Assembly (NCBI RefSeq): GCF_947648125.1
Contig: NZ_CANSMR010000018.1
Coordinates: forward strand, 62,001 to 126,000
Source: an uncultured Bradyrhizobium sp.
GTDB lineage: Bacteria; Pseudomonadota; Alphaproteobacteria; Rhizobiales; Xanthobacteraceae
Length of the DNA stretch: 64,000 nt
Reading direction: 5' to 3'
The notes under the pieces are model-generated. The model made no database searches and was not told the origin of the DNA. It saw only the letters and a list, made by a program, of their open reading frames with translations. Of this stretch, positions 63,719 to 64,000 are shown in pieces. Numbering within the stretch: position 1 is the first letter of the stretch; each line of letters starts with the position of its first letter. Made by a program: the position numbers and the translations under genes.

Positions 63719-64000
63719 TCACCAGAACGGGCCGAACCCGAAGCCAAAGGTGAACGGCGCCGGCACAGCATATGGATACGGCCGATAGTAGTAAGGCCGC
63801 CCGTAATAGTAGGAGCCGTACGGCCGGTAGGAATAGGGCTGGTAATAGGGCCGGTAGCCGCGGTGATAATGGTGACGGTGGTAATGGCGATGATGGCGCT
63901 GCGCGCTGAAGTCGGTCGCCTTGCCCGCCTGCCGCTGCTGTGCCGCGGCCTGCGGCTTGGCTGATGCCGCGGCGGTTGCCGATGCCGGCGCCGTAAGCGC
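63719..64000 (-). CDS. His/Tyr/Pro-rich secreted-type protein, 3' part
   Basis: The C-terminal 93 codons of a gene running in from the right edge; stop TGA at 63719-63721. It encodes an Ala/Gln-rich stretch, then RHHRHYHRHHYHRGYRPYY and many PY/YY pairs (YRPYGSYYYGRPYYYRPYPY), ending FTFGFGFGPFW. This composition is typical of small exported, surface-associated proteins of Bradyrhizobium-type bacteria; metal binding by the histidines is possible. The N-terminus lies outside the window. Confidence 0.7.
   Translation of the reverse strand, partial: ALTAPASATAAASAKPQAAAQQRQAGKATDFSAQRHHRHYHRHHYHRGYRPYYQPYSYRPYGSYYYGRPYYYRPYPYAVPAPFTFGFGFGPFW

Overview
The window is a high-GC alphaproteobacterial chromosome segment. 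Its gene order (F1 ATP synthase operon, priA/xerC, lpd-odhB-sucA-sucD-sucC-mdh, zapE, acnA, ccm genes, ftsY, dapF, ffh-rpsP-rimM-trmD-rplS, leuC), its DUF2336/DUF2794/DUF1223/DUF4337 proteins and its many short palindromic intergenic repeats fit Bradyrhizobium or a close Nitrobacteraceae relative. No tRNA, rRNA, CRISPR array, transposase or phage gene was recognised.

Layout. 1-6.6 kb: tail of rppH, an AraC-type regulator and atpHAGDC on the minus strand, with palindromic repeats inside the atp operon. 7.2-12.6 kb: RlpA-like secreted protein, priA and xerC (divergent) and two membrane proteins. 12.7-24.8 kb: a minus-strand block for the TCA cycle and the oxoglutarate dehydrogenase complex (mdh, sucC, a DUF1579-like gene, sucD, sucA, odhB, an SDR, lpdA) preceded by zapE. 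24.9-33.1 kb: thpR, a TesA-like esterase divergent from a YbbA/YbbP-type ABC exporter, a BI-1 membrane protein, GNAT, DUF2794, a candidate structured RNA and DUF1223. 33.3-39.5 kb: acnA divergent from ccmABCDG. 39.6-49.3 kb: an HhH secreted protein, yciB-ftsY, an rluA-type gene, DUF2336, dapF-mtaB, two secreted proteins and an MBL hydrolase. 49.7-59.1 kb: ffh-rpsP-rimM and trmD-rplS, separated by about 5.4 kb of accessory genes (LysR/MFS pair, MDR oxidoreductase, two paralogous secreted proteins). 59.4-64 kb: leuC, then a lower-GC SIR2-TPR gene pair facing it, then a small conserved-looking gene and the 3' end of a His/Tyr-rich secreted protein.

Most genes are housekeeping: ATP synthesis, the 2-oxoglutarate to malate and citrate/isocitrate steps, cytochrome c haem delivery, the two SRP GTPases (FtsY and Ffh), translation and leucine synthesis. 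The best candidate for an undescribed system is the SIR2/TPR cassette at 60.8-63.2 kb: two overlapping genes, a NAD-binding SIR2-like protein and a protein of about five near-regular 47-residue TPR units, with lower GC than its neighbours and placed 6 bp from the end of leuC. This is the layout expected of a NAD-depleting defence module, but that role is inferred. Other notable points are a roughly 272-bp insertion between ccmA and ccmB that duplicates the stop/start overlap and so keeps translational coupling, a repeat element that encodes the C-terminus of CcmC, a structured RNA candidate ending in a strong terminator at 32.0-32.2 kb, and a 123-bp element with perfect 32-bp inverted ends at 48.1-48.2 kb.
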